Source of the DNA: Pseudeuparius sepicola
Taxonomy: Eukaryota; Arthropoda; Insecta; Coleoptera; Anthribidae
Reading direction: 5' to 3'
NCBI GenBank assembly: GCA_963920635.1
Contig: OY987301.1
Span: forward strand, 19,944,501 to 20,008,500
Length of the DNA stretch: 64,000 nt
The notes under the pieces were generated by a model. The model was given only the letters and a program-made list of their open reading frames with translations. It had not been told where the DNA came from and made no database searches. Below, one piece after another: positions 45,701-55,955 of this stretch. The position numbers and the translations under genes were made by a program. Numbering within the stretch: the first letter of the stretch is position 1; every line of letters starts with the position of its first letter.

Positions 45701-48700
45701 TATTGATATGGATTTGATGATGTTTCATCTAAATAGTTGTTTGTTATATTAATTCTCCCTAAATGTGCCACAAAGACCTCTGGACTATTACTAGTTCTAG
45801 GTAAGACTAAAACAGGACTATCCAGCACAATGTCTAACACGACCTCGATAGCAAATTCATTGTCATCTTCAGGACTGTAAGGTGTTTGTGGGACAGAATC
45901 TCTTGCAGAATGAAACCCAGAAGCTTCAGAGCTACTCCTTCTTCTGCTCCTTTTATTTGGGGACGGACACTCAGAAAATGACAGAGAACTACCGTATATT
46001 GAACCTGGTAGCCGTTTATTTAGCGTTTGTGCTAGAGCTTCTGCTTTAGCGTGAACCAAACCTAAAGCCATATCTGTAGCTGCTGTACGTATCGATCTGG
46101 CCAAATTTGAAAGGTACTGTTTAAATTCCGTCGCACAAGATTGCAGTTCTACGGCAAACTGTGGCGAATGTGTATACCACAATGATGCCATTCGAATTGT
46201 AACCTCAGCCACATCTTTTTCGTTGCAACATTCCAAATTTCTTACGATGTGAAAATTGAAGGCGACTCTATCGTTGTCTTGCGGCATCGACATTGTATAG
46301 ATCGGGTGAGGGACCTCCACTAACGGGTCACGCCCCACACTGATAATCTTCTGATGCAGTTGCCCTTCTGGTGTCAAATCCAAAACTTGCAACCCACCCA
46401 AGGAACCCTCGACCTCCAATTTGTTGCTTATCAGGGCTTGTATCTTAGCCTCGCTCATTGTGGCCGTGCAAATTTTTTTTCCGGTCAGTGATCCATCTTT
46501 GAGAACACCCCTAAGTAAAAGAACGTTCAATCGGTGAAAGTCGAACGTTATTTCCGTCACGCCTATGCTATTTGTGTTGTCGAGGAGGGATTCTGTGGAT
46601 TCTCGTACACTAGATGCTGCGACGACAGACGATAAGTTGAGTCTGGTTTGCCTTGGTGATTTAGGAAACACTCTACGAATGAATCCCATAAGTTCGACAA
46701 TCGTTTCCTGATTTGCTATAATATCCAGATTGTTAAATTGAATATTAGCGATTTGTAGAGGGTCATTTCCAGATACCACCACTACTTCTATTGTTATCAG
46801 TGCTTCGCTATCAAATGGGCTATTTTTCAATAGGCCGGAAAATGATGGTGGATTTGAAGTAGCCAATGTACTCAAAGCTTGTGATAGAGCTAGGGGTGAC
46901 GTTGCTCTATGTATGTCCGGATCGGGACTTGCAGGTGACAGGGGCGATGTAGGTTCGCTATCTCGTAAACTACCAGACATGGAATCCATCCCGACATGTT
47001 TGTGACTTGCTACAAGCAATTCAAAGTCGTGACCAAATGTCTGTAGGGCATCGGCTAATAGTAAACTGTGCACGGACAACGTTATGCTCATGTCTACTGA
47101 ACGTTTTGTAAATGCTACTTTGACGCCGGCGACTTGCAGTTCCGCGATACATCTTCCACGACTCTGTAGTTCAAGCGACATTTGGTCAACTGTAAATTGT
47201 ACCATCAGTATCCGCGACATTTCAATGCTTGTATCTATACTAATGGATTCCTGGCTCAAATCCAATGTTTTGTCATCATCTTCAGCGATATTTTCTGGAC
47301 CTTTGAATGGAGACGGAAGACCGGTTGAGGATATTAGATACAACAGGTTTCTTGCAGAAATAATTTTGCTCTCATTTAGGTGCATATTCAGTTTTGGCAA
47401 GTTGGCATTTAATGTCAAACTAGGATATAGCGGATCGCTTGTAAACACAACTCTTCTCTCGATTTGTAGCAAAATGCTAAACCTGTCTAATATATGAAGT
47501 GTGGAAGAGCCCTTATTTAGCGCGTACCGCCAGTTTTCTTTGGTTTTTCCTATAAGTACCTGCATATCGGTCAATTCTAATGAGTAACAATCGTAAAGTT
47601 TATTATGCAGAGTTGTCTCGTTAAGTTTTGCATCCGCAACATTTTCCATTTCCGAATTTGGCTCTTTCGTCAGTTCTCCAGAACTGCTCGCTTCGCTAGC
47701 GGGAGGTGTAGAGCAAGGCGTCAAGAAGGTATCTAAAAAATGTCATCCTTATAGTTTTAACGCAGAAAGTATAAAACAAACGAACCATCTTCTTCGCTTT
47801 CTTTGGCAATAAACTCAGGTTTAGATAGACAATCGTTGGTCATCACATTATTACACAACTGTAGCCTACCAAAATCTATCACAGCCATCGTAGAATTTTG
47901 ATCAGTAAAGTCTTCCACAAATATTATTTGTGGGGCCGAAATGTCTAATTTCAATTCCCATGTAGTTCTTGCAAGCTAAAGTAGTATTATGTACATAACA
48001 GACAATAATAATAATAATAGTAACAATAAGAATTCCGGAAATTCATGGGGACGATAACATCGTTCTCGTCCAAGAAAGATGTTTATGATATCTGGGATGC
48101 CCGGAGTCTGAGTAAATATTCCCTGTAGAGGGAGTGCGAATGCCGTTTGCCTAATCGAGATAATAATAATAATAAACACTTACAACACGTCCTCCCAAGA
48201 TTTGTTCCCAATTTTTAATAAATTCCTTTTTTGTTCTTAGTTTCATAGCTTCTATTTTTGATTGTGTAATGTCTCTCTGATGTGGCAAACATACAAAATT
48301 TGTCAGCCATTTAATAGCTTCCGGGTGATACACTACATCTAAACATTTTGAAGTGACACTTAACCTAAAATTAAATAGGAGTGTCGACTCTAGATTGTCA
48401 TGTATATCATCCAATCCATAATTTTAGCATTGACTGACGTATTAATAAGACTTCTCACGGCTATATTTCATGTTCTGGAAAGTAGATGGCGCCATGGCGC
48501 CTATGGTCAACAATGGGTACGTTTAAGACGACAAAGCGATTGCAATCGCTTGCAAGCGGATTGATGCTTGCGCACTTTGAACGGTTTCGCTAGATTTCAG
48601 CGGATTGCAAAATTAGCGAGCATAAAAATTTTGCGCTTGGTCGCTTGCGATTGCTATAAGCGGTTTATTCTAACCTTACTTTGTTCTGTCAGTTTCCTTT

Positions 48701-51700
48701 TTTGGCTTTATTTGTTTTATTTTGGTGTGGTGAAAGCTATTGCAAAATTTCGATTTCGTGATTTACTTTTTTGAGGCTGTGTTTGAGCTTATTGTATTTT
48801 ACGCAACCATTGTATTTTGCATTGTATTTTGTCTCCGGGAAGCCCAGAGAACTGTCAAACATGACAGCTGTGAGCAGTCTTTATTAATACGTCAGTCAAC
48901 TATTTTAGTTTTCGATAATTACAACAAATTTCTCTCGATTCAGGGATAACAAAAAATGATACTATGCATGTATTCTGTATGTGAAAAGGACAATTCGTAC
49001 TTACCTACGATCACAGATTGAGTTCTGAGGCTTCTTTTCATACACCAGAAAAAATAGATTATCAACACTATCATCTGACATATTTCCATTACTCATGATT
49101 CCAGCCCTTGAGTTATTATAACTTTTACCCCGAGACATTGTTGTCCTATCTTGTCCTGGTGGTCCGATTAACACAGGAAACAAAGAATTGTGCATAATTT
49201 TGTCTCTTAAATATAAAGCCCCTAGCGACAGTTCAACCACGTACGACGATGTCCGAGGTTTGCTCAGAATATTCAAAGAAAGATTTTTGAATTGTAGTTC
49301 CAACATTGGAGCACTAAAAAATTCTGAAATAAATTAATAACTACTAGAGAAAATACCCTTACATTTCGCTGTTTTCTTGTTCCGCACACAAACTCAAAAC
49401 GCCCTTCTTCAGGCAAAAATTGAACTGACCGAAAACAGCATCTCGTTTCAAAATCGTGTTATTTTCGACAGAATCCTCGAGAACCTGAAGAATTTCTCCT
49501 TCAAGCTGCTTAGCTTCCGAAGATGAAGACCCGAGTTCGGTTGGTGTTGAAGAGTACCATCCCATCCACTGCGGAAACCAACTTTCTAGCATGCTTCTAC
49601 CTCGGGACGATTTGTTCCTAAGCTCTTCTCTATCAGGAAGGTTTACAGAGCTCATTGTTACCTAATAATATTTAATTACGTTACATGAAAACAGGGCGAT
49701 CCAACAGCACATCAGATCGAGTTCAAAATGGTATCTGTAGAACAAAGCCTGTTTGTGCAGTTTGTGTTTTGATTTAAAAAAATGTGTTTTTAATTTCCTA
49801 GTCTATCATTGTTTCTATTCTATACAGGAATATCTCTATATGTAATTATCATAGGCAGTGAATAGAATAATCAATGTGATGTTGACTTAACCTATACCTG
49901 TGGTATTCATATACTTGTAAATGGTCAATTGGTTTAATAAAATTGCTTTACTTTACTTTATTTTAGAGCATTTCATAGTAAACACTGCAGTTTTTGTTTA
50001 TTTTTGTGCATTTCTTGTGGAATAAGTATGTATAAACAAGGAGTGGATCAACAATGAGTAACTTTCTCTGCTCCCTCAATTAACAACACACCAAAAACAA
50101 GGCTTATCAAACACTAATTTAATATCCGCAATTCTTATGTAAAATATAGCAGATCATTTTATCAAATATTAAAGGAGAAAAGTGCGAAATGGGAAATTCA
50201 ATATGGCCGTCACTACCATAGAACATTCTTAAGGATTACAAACAAAAATGTAAAGATTTGTCCTACAGTCAAAGATTACAGGTTAATCTGTGCTACAGTG
50301 GCCATGCTAAATCCACCGATAAGTTTTATCATTTTGCCAGATGACAGAATTTGGCACTTCCCTAAAGTACTGGTCGTGTTCTTTTGTCACATTGGGTTAC
50401 AGACCCACTGTAGCAACCACAATGACGTCATCAGATAGATCACATAATTTTTCGCTATTGCGAAACATATTATTAAAATTATAGGCCAATTACCATGACA
50501 TTGGATTTTATACCATAGTTTAGCGAATAATTCTGATTTGCCATTTTTTTAACAACTCAAATAAGACTAACCGAAATGCACACGAACTTGACTTAAAAGA
50601 AGGACTCAGGTTATTTTGCAGTTTGACATTGCTTGTCAAAGGTTTTGCAAAGTTTTGTATTCGCCCAAATATTACTCTGAATCGCTGTTTTCCAAGTTAG
50701 CTTGGTCATATTATTATAAACGTATTTTTCAGAAAATTTTAGAAGTTTCAACTAAGCTGTAATTTGCATGCAGGAAGTAATAAATCTCAATTTGAACAGA
50801 TATAGGAATCTATTATGTTCTGTCTGTATATAATTTTAGGACATGGCGGCCAAGTTCGTCTTCAAGGCGAATACATCGTTATAACATTCAATTTAAACAG
50901 TACTTGGACATGCGCGAAAGGTATGCCATCCTTTTTTCAGCATTTTCATAATAAGAACTTGCATACTTCTCACTGGCAGCCTGTTCAGAAACGTGGAAAA
51001 ATTAATTATTAAAATACAAGATCACGTGGCAATAATAGCCCTTTGGACCCACCCTAACGGTATGCCTATGGTTTTTCGAGGAATTTTCTATTTGAACTTC
51101 CATTATAAAACACATGGCAGCCTGTATAAAATCATATCAAAACACATATTTTTCGAATAATTGAAAACTCAGTTTTTCACATGAAGAACCCAGGATGACT
51201 CTCTGATTCATACCTTATTATTGTGAGAGTATGTGCCACATAATGCCCTTTGCAAGGCATACTGAGTAAAATCACGTCCAAAAATCTGTCATTATCTCCC
51301 GGTCTAATTTGCACCTGGCACCCTGACAATCAATTATTTTGAGTTAATGAGGTAAGATTAAGAACAGTGGTTTGGTAGTTCCCATTCCCATAATAATTTT
51401 TCCATTTTGTATGTAATAATTGCTTTTGTTCATTTTTTAAGGAAACCGTCAAGACTTTGCAAATTTGCAGACCAACAGTTAACAAGTATAAAGATGGTCA
51501 CACACAAGAAACAACAAAATCTATCTGCAGGGAAAAAAGAAGCAACTTATTGACGATATGGATTCAAATACTATAGATCAAAAGAGTAAGACATGATAAT
51601 ATGATATATACCTACAATAGAATTAATGATGAGAGTAAATTTTCTTAAATGGTACCTAACATTTTAAAAAAATTGGGTAATTTGTGCACAAATTTAATGT

Positions 51701-54539
51701 CCACTTATTTCCTTCTCTAAATATAGGAAGACACAATTTTCTCTTTTGCCTATAATTTTAATATTGATGAGATGAGAAATTACAGAATTTCCTACCTGAT
51801 TGAATGAGAAATTGGGAATTCTTCAACGATTTAAAAATATATATGGAGGTATTATACCTAGATATCACTTCACTTATTATGTATGTATTATTGTATGTAT
51901 AAACAATAAATAATCTGCAAACTGGCAAAGGTATCTTATTAAATAAAAATCTAAATGATCCACATCCAAATTTATTAATATTATTGGACTATTTAACCAA
52001 TCTTTATTGCAACCTTTGTTTGAACTTATATTTGGATTTAGTTACACGGAAATAATAATTTTACTACTGCTATCCTTGGTTACATTGCTAGCTTTACATA
52101 AATGCTGTTATTTATAGTTATAAAATTGTACAAAACATCCATCCACTAAATTAAATAAATCAGAAAATTTGTAGGTTAGGTCTGGGCTCATTACCACCCT
52201 GGCTAAATACCAGATGGCACTGACAGCGCTCATAGTTGCCAAGTTTGGCAGTCGGAAAACTTATCAGTGGACGTCAACTAATCATAACAGTTCATTGGAC
52301 TGCCCTAGAGACAATTTTCTGTTTTAAAATGCCAGACTCCTTTAGATTCTATACAAGGAAGGCCACACACACCTCATTTGACATGTCATGACCAAAGGGG
52401 AACATTTTGCCAGGTCAAACTACTTCTGACAAGTTGACAAGCCAGTTTTTGCATAGGTACCTACCTAGATGACTAGGTATATTATTAGCCATTACCTACC
52501 TCCCTTAATGCCTTTAGTTCATCATAATCCCTCTCCCATTCCACCAATTCCTTGATATTCTTCTCCGCGGCACTTAAAGCAACTGAAGGCGTCAATAGCA
52601 ATTTTTTATAAACCTGCACGTACTGCACGTTTTGCCGCGCCCTAACTAAGGCACTCTCCCAAGTTGGTTTCTGTCGACAGATAGCCGGCTGCTTTCCCGG
52701 GTAAAAGCAGCTTATGGCGTAACACCACCAGGAAAAAGGATCGTCTTTGACTGTCGTCGAAGGTTTATATTGTCGGTAGGACCTCAATTTAGCGATGTTG
52801 TCTAACCCTTTTATGCAGGTCACGATCTGGTTATATTGCCACTGAAATCGTTGTTTTAATAAAAATGTACTGTTTTTTTTTATTCTAAACTTACATCAAC
52901 AAGTGTTAACGGCACTTCCTCGAGTGACAAATCAAATGTTATTCTAGGCGTATTACTAGACCTTAAAGGTCGAGTGCTGCGATTTCGTTTTACATGAGCC
53001 GTGCAACTAACGGAAGGTATTATATAATTTTTCACGCTTTTTTTAGTCTTACTTTGACACATAGCTTCCTAAAATAAATATTTTTAAATAGTAACTAAGC
53101 AAATATGACAAAATTAAAATCATTACTGCTAATTCTGCAACGGTCAAGCCGGAAAGTAAATCGTTTTTGCTTAGGGAAATCCAGTAAACGGAAAAGTTCT
53201 GAAGTTCCATTAACTTAAAGCAATGGTCGCTTTTTCCTACTTGAACAAATCCCGACAACCAGTTGGAATCACAACTTTGAGCCGTAAGGGAATCAATAGT
53301 AACACCAAACGCAACTGATTTGCCTGGGACACTAATTGTATCTTCGTAGCGTATATGAACATCTTGAATTTTCATCTGAAATTTTTTTAGAAATCTTCAA
53401 GTTCCACAGGGTGTTTCGAAAATATGGGAGGAAAATATACAGGAAGATTGAGTTTCACTAGAAAACACCTCGGAAAACACATTTCTTACACTCGGTCACA
53501 GATTCGGTCTAAATCAGATACTAAAGAATCATGCACATATTTTCTTGTCACTCAATCGCCCTGTAAGTTTGGAACCACATTTCTGAAATGCTCATTTTCT
53601 AAACCTGTATATTTTCGATGATTTCCGACACCAATCCTGCTCCATAACTGTACCACGATGAATAACTAGACGCATAATAAGTAGAATTGGTGTCTTGAAT
53701 ATCTTTGTCAAACCTCCACTTTGCTTCAACATTATCCAGACTGCTCATTTTTAATTCATGTCGTGTGTGTTGTTCGTTTTCACTATCCCACTAAAAAACG
53801 GGTACAGTGTTTATCTGTTAATAGAAATTGTACATGAAGATCTTACTTCATCCACTGGCAAAGGACTTGCGACCAAATATAGCTGCTCAATGGCAATAAG
53901 CCATGGGGCTGATCTTATCTGTCGAACAGGTATCTGTAATTGAACTTTTCCTACGAAGCCAACTTTTATTTGTACCGGTAGACCCAAGTGTCGGAAGGCA
54001 TCATTTTTTAAGGGAAGGTTCTCAAGTTCTACTTTTCCTAAAATGATAGTCCCACATTGGTTTTTGTTAAAAAATGACAATGTTTACAAAATAAAATGGT
54101 CCATCTGGTAATCTAATTACAGAATATGGGCATCGCACTTATTCAAATTTAGGATTTACCAAGAAATATTCTTAATGATATTAGACCAAAAAGCACAGAC
54201 ACAGACAAAATCAGCATTCAGGCATAGTTGAACTTCAATTTATTTATTATTCTCATTTTCAGTATAAAACAAAACTCTTTAGTCAACTTTTTGGTCTAAA
54301 GAGACAGTGAAATGATGGGAAAGTTTTCTTTATTATAATAATTAGGTATAAGGATTTTTTTAAAAAAATTGGGACACATACAGTGGTCCATACAGGGCCA
54401 AACAATAATGTAATTAAAGGAAGCAAAAAAAATAATAAAACTTACCGGACAACAGAGCAATGCTAAGCTGGTCTGCATTTAAATGTACGTATTTTCCTAA
54501 ATAATTATTTAGGACCCAAGCCGCTAGCCCTTCCAACAT
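29607..54539 (-). CDS. Vps13D: Vps13D, intermembrane lipid transfer protein, complete, 33 exons
   Basis: VPS13 proteins are rod-like bridges that move phospholipids between membranes at contact sites. VPS13D is the isoform with a UBA domain and acts in mitochondrial size control, mitophagy and peroxisome biogenesis (family knowledge). Seen here: 33 exons on the minus strand; joined length 12,393 nt = 4,130 residues plus TGA, between Drosophila (about 3,900) and human VPS13D (about 4,390). Start ATG at 54539-54537 opens the canonical chorein motif [21 protein letters not shown] (residues about 2453-2490) and a QxW-type ricin lectin (3328-3464) identify the D isoform and rule out VPS13A/B/C. 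Two introns have GC donors, and a third probably does. One exon is 3.5 kb. No frameshift or internal stop. Exons are listed in the block entries. Confidence 0.95.
30769..33151 (-). other. Vps13D intron, 2.38 kb
   Basis: Carries the 31796 MITE. The rest (30769-31790, 32240-33151) is AT-rich. It includes a short tandem duplication ATGATTCATATACATGAAAT near 31026. No gene seen. Confidence 0.75.
31796..32235. mobile_element. CAGGG-ended MITE, TA target duplication
   Basis: 440 bp in a Vps13D intron. Ends CAGGGTGTCCGGTAATTA and inverse TAATTACCGGACACCCTG, TA on both sides (31794-31795, 32236-32237). The inner part, with GGACCTGCAGGACCAAAAAG and GCGCAAGTGGCGCCCTCTG, is shared with the element at 56434-58302, so the two are related families with different tips. 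Confidence 0.9.
33152..34302 (-). CDS. Vps13D: Vps13D exons 26-29: VPS13_C region
   Basis: Exons 33857-34302, 33664-33804, 33426-33595 and 33152-33371 encode residues about 3465-3790. The junction of exons 26 and 27 reads [19 protein letters not shown], the hallmark V-Q-x-D-N-Q of VPS13 C-terminal regions. It is only reached through a GC donor at 33855-33856. Exon 29 is helical ([20 protein letters not shown] ... SIIKHFKE), as in the ATG2_C-like segment. Confidence 0.94.
33855..33856 (-). promoter_or_regulatory. GC 5' splice site (GC-AG intron 33805-33856)
   Basis: Minus-strand sequence CAG|GCAAGT is the textbook GC-AG donor. It joins D-N-Q to L-L-D-A in frame, as expected for the family. 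Confidence 0.88.
34303..35829 (-). other. Vps13D intron, 1.53 kb
   Basis: Apart from the relic at 34867 I recognise nothing. Open frames here are short and unconserved in appearance. Confidence 0.65.
34867..35048. mobile_element. Short CAG-ended MITE relic
   Basis: Left CATACAGTGTACC and right AATCACCCTGTATG are imperfect inverted ends around ~180 bp. The right end resembles the tips of the 9811 element (CAGGGTGATTCAG). Weak evidence. Confidence 0.45.
35830..36239 (-). CDS. Vps13D: Vps13D exon 25: ricin B-type lectin (beta-trefoil) domain
   Basis: A single exon encodes residues 3328-3464. Two Q-x-W repeats are visible ([17 protein letters not shown] and [16 protein letters not shown]), with ILVLDIE-type strands between. 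This beta-trefoil is present in VPS13D and absent from VPS13A/C, so it confirms the isoform. Its own exon, with 1.5-kb and 1.3-kb introns on the sides, makes it modular. No sugar-binding role is established. Confidence 0.92.
36240..37544 (-). other. Vps13D intron, 1.3 kb
   Basis: Contains the small MITE above, a run of 12 G near 36487-36498, and a hairpin GTTGCTAGGCA/TGCCTAGCAAC at 36655-36686. A lone ACACCCTGTATA end lies near 37383. Confidence 0.65.
36257..36396. mobile_element. Small palindromic MITE
   Basis: Ends CTGTTTCCGCAGAACTTCAA and inverse TTGAAGTTCTGCCGAAACAG, 140 bp, with a further inner inverted pair (GTTTAAAACTG / CAGTTTAAAAC). In a Vps13D intron. No target duplication resolved. 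Confidence 0.7.
37545..41057 (-). CDS. Vps13D: Vps13D exons 18-24: VPS13 adaptor-binding (VAB/SHR-BD) region
   Basis: Exons 40837-41057, 40225-40604, 40029-40171, 39594-39973, 38801-38987, 38565-38744 and 37545-38512 encode residues 2509-3327. Family motifs: [34 protein letters not shown] (invariant N-x-T/S-G), [15 protein letters not shown] and [16 protein letters not shown]. In VPS13 proteins this beta-rich domain contacts organelle adaptors through repeated modules with a conserved Asn. Four such N-x-(T/L)-(G/P) turns are visible. Joins are in frame throughout. Confidence 0.93.
38988..39593 (-). other. Vps13D intron, 606 nt
   Basis: No repeat or coding remnant recognised. Confidence 0.6.
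40685..40722 (+). repeat. Short dispersed repeat, also at 52278-52315
   Basis: About 38 bp (CATGACAGTTCATTGAACTG) recurs at 52278-52315 (CATAACAGTTCATTGGACTG) in another Vps13D intron. Too short to classify. Confidence 0.5.
41111..41112 (-). promoter_or_regulatory. GC 5' splice site (GC-AG intron 41058-41112)
   Basis: Read on the minus strand the exon edge is AGAA|GCAAGT. No GT donor keeps phase 0 into the next exon (ATTAAAGCATAC). A GT two nucleotides away from the needed phase would create an immediate TAA. The GC option restores [20 protein letters not shown]. Confidence 0.75.
41113..41503 (-). CDS. Vps13D: Vps13D exons 16-17: UBA domain
   Basis: Exons 41374-41503 and 41113-41282 encode residues 2409-2508. 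The UBA three-helix bundle lies at about 2453-2490: [18 protein letters not shown] then [14 protein letters not shown], with L-G-F in the M-G-F/Y loop position and L-x-x-A-x-x-W-L at the end. In VPS13D the UBA binds ubiquitin chains and is needed for mitochondrial clearance (family knowledge). Exon 17 ends with a GC donor. Confidence 0.93.
41558..44145 (-). CDS. Vps13D: Vps13D exons 12-15: later lipid-channel region
   Basis: Exons 43971-44145, 42409-42972, 41781-42353 and 41558-41728 encode residues about 1914-2408. Content is beta-strand-rich with [17 protein letters not shown] (exon 12) and [12 protein letters not shown] (exon 14), typical helices that link beta-groove units. All four exons join in frame. 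The 998-nt intron 42973-43970 holds a GC-richer foreign-looking segment. Confidence 0.92.
42973..43970 (-). other. Vps13D intron with a GC-richer inserted segment
   Basis: From about 43220 to 43740 base composition changes to GC-rich with CG-rich words (GGCACTGCCC, GACGGTACGGCG). Palindromic ATATTCGGCCGAATAT at about 43233 and a related GCCAAATATTYGGC motif occur twice more. No protein similarity recognised. It resembles in style the GC-rich sequence at 63170-64000 and may be a fragment of a larger element. Confidence 0.5.
44207..47732 (-). CDS. Vps13D: Vps13D exon 11: 3.5-kb exon, repeating beta-groove region
   Basis: One uninterrupted 3,526-nt exon encodes residues about 739-1913, the central lipid-channel rod of repeating beta-groove units. 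Hydrophobic alternating strands are punctuated by long low-complexity loops: a Ser/Thr/Pro-rich stretch near the exon start ([16 protein letters not shown]), [32 protein letters not shown] and [15 protein letters not shown]. These loops are likely disordered phosphorylation sites. No intron in 3.5 kb is striking in a gene otherwise cut into 70-970-nt exons; ancestral intron loss is an inference. Confidence 0.95.
47786..49661 (-). CDS. Vps13D: Vps13D exons 7-10: early lipid-channel region
   Basis: Exons 49363-49661, 49005-49313, 48184-48364 and 47786-47975 encode residues 413-738. Exon 7 contains [12 protein letters not shown]. The exon 8-9 junction reads [20 protein letters not shown], matching the VPS13 pattern A/C-D-x-x-L-x-V-x-S-x-x-L-x-V-V-Y. 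It requires the acceptor just before 48364 rather than inclusion of the open frame upstream. The intron before exon 7 is 2.84 kb, and the one before exon 9 contains a nested MITE. Confidence 0.92.
48365..49004 (-). other. Vps13D intron, 640 nt, with nested MITE
   Basis: Almost entirely occupied by the 48428-48901 element. Confidence 0.75.
48428..48901. mobile_element. GTTGACTGA-family MITE, TSD ATTTTAG, carrying an inner insertion
   Basis: Ends CATTGACTGACGTATTAAT and ATTAATACGTCAGTCAACT. 7-bp direct repeat ATTTTAG at 48421-48427 and 48902-48908. Compared with the 180-bp copy at 15757, about 290-300 bp are inserted after GGTCAACAATG (about 48515-48810). The insert has weak inverted tips (GGGTACGTTT / AAATACGCAACC) and GCGATTGCAATCGCTTGC-type words. 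Confidence 0.85.
49662..52499 (-). other. Vps13D intron, 2.84 kb
   Basis: The longest intron of the gene. I found no inverted ends or protein remnant, only the short dispersed repeat at 52278-52315. Confidence 0.6.
52500..54539 (-). CDS. Vps13D: Vps13D exons 1-6: chorein N-terminus
   Basis: Exons 54446-54539, 53847-54037, 53605-53790, 53127-53375, 52895-53068 and 52500-52841 encode residues 1-412. Exon 1 holds the start and the amphipathic chorein helix. Exon 2 continues with [19 protein letters not shown] and [17 protein letters not shown]. Exon 4 contains [16 protein letters not shown], the standard VPS13 segment, and exon 6 the Trp-rich [10 protein letters not shown]. This end scoops lipids from the ER-side membrane in the family. 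ATG context on the minus strand is AACAATG. Confidence 0.95.
54038..54445 (-). other. First Vps13D intron, 408 nt
   Basis: AT-rich, no structure recognised. Confidence 0.6.
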
Positions 54540-55955
54540 TGTTTATCCCTTGTAACATTTGTTCAACGAAATTTAAGAGTCAACCTAAATATTGAAATTC
54601 TATGTATATTTCCGAAAGTGTACAGGTATAAAATGGATAATATCTAATCAATTAAAGGCATAAAAATTATTATCAACATAATATAGAACTACAATATATA
54701 AATTCAACTATTGAAGTATATAATAATACATATTATAATTTAGAAAGCATCATTAAGGATCCAAATTCAAATTGGAATGTTGTTTACTAAATTAATATAT
54801 TAATAAGTGCAGCAATTAACATGAAAATTAAAAAGGAAATATGCTGCAAAACTCCGACCGAGCTGTAATATTATATTTCCCATAATACACTCACGTGAAT
54901 TTTTTATTCTTGCCCAATATTTACAAAATCCAAATAACAAGGAAAATAGCTTTCGAAAGATTGATTGATAGACACCCTCCTGGAAGCTTAAAATTTTCTT
55001 TCAGTTTTCACCTATTAATTCAGGAAATAATTTCACTATAGTTCCCTTTGTATTTATTTATAATTATTATTAAATATAACTCATTTTTCACCTCTGACTT
55101 CTGACCAATAATTAGATCAACGCCTTTGAACATGACATTTCTACTTACTTTTTTCTTCTTCTTCAAAACCACAAAATATATAGGTTTCAAAACTGTCAGC
55201 TGTTGACCTTCAAGGTTTGTGGAGTGACCTTGACCACTCATCTTCGTTCGTCGATTCGACTCTACTCCAAACTTTCTTGTTAGCTCTCTGCTATTTGTCG
55301 AATATCGGGCAACATAGACAAACCCAAACCACAGAATCAAACCAGAGATATGAAGTAGGCGATGAGCCAGAGAAATAGAGTAGGGAGAATATGTTACAAG
55401 CTGCGCGAACAACTGCCTAATAAAAGTGACGGCCATGTTAAACCAACTTCATCCATGAGCGTATCATTGGTAACAGACTTGGCACTGCAGACTGCGTTAG
55501 AGGTCTTCGTCGTCGTTCGCCACGATGCACAGTAAAGGCATCAGGAGCAAAATGTTTGAACAAACAGATTTATTTGGACTCAAAGTCCAATCAGTCCCCA
55601 AGTTAAGAATTTTTAACCACATATTCAATCATTAAAATTATACAGATACGCGCCTATGGTGCCCAAAATTTCGGCGATTGTTTTTGCTAAATTTATCGAA
55701 AAAATGATACTCCCGGGGGTCTCCTAGACTTATAATTCTTACAGCTTTGGTACTGCACACGACATTTTCCAAAAACACTGACTATTTCTCTGCTGAAAAT
55801 ACAACAACTACCGCTGAGAATAAACTGCAAGAGTCAAAGTGAGGACAATATGACGGTCATTAAATTTGCCTGGAAATAGGATGCGAAGCAGGTCAAAGAG
55901 CGTTCTCCCCACTCCATTTCTCTGCGCTGAACCGGTGGGTAATCTGTGGCTGTAC
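54540..55955. other. Upstream flank of Vps13D
   Basis: Should hold the Vps13D promoter and 5' UTR, but I cannot place a transcription start. The stretch 55436-55560 is GC-richer (CGTCGTCGTTCGCC). Otherwise only the uncertain frame at 55020-55436. Confidence 0.5.
55020..55436 (-). other. Possible short coding exon or 5' UTR of Vps13D (hypothetical)
   Basis: A minus-strand frame of 138 codons starts in good context (AACATGGCC). The first ~80 residues look protein-like, with a predicted hydrophobic segment (HISGLILWFGFVYVAR), then a basic stretch. The last ~55 residues are Lys/Ile-rich and AT-driven, so a real exon could end at the GT within GAAGGTCAAC. I recognise no family. It lies about 480 nt upstream of the Vps13D start on the same strand, so it might be a 5' UTR exon with an upstream frame. 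Confidence 0.25.

Noticed and set aside
47084..47497. 137-codon plus-strand open frame
   Set aside because: Antisense shadow of Vps13D exon 11.
48365..48414. Extension of Vps13D exon 9 upstream through an open frame (LLFNF)
   Set aside because: The acceptor just before 48364 keeps phase and reproduces the family pattern C-D-x-x-L-S-V; the extension would insert unmatched residues.
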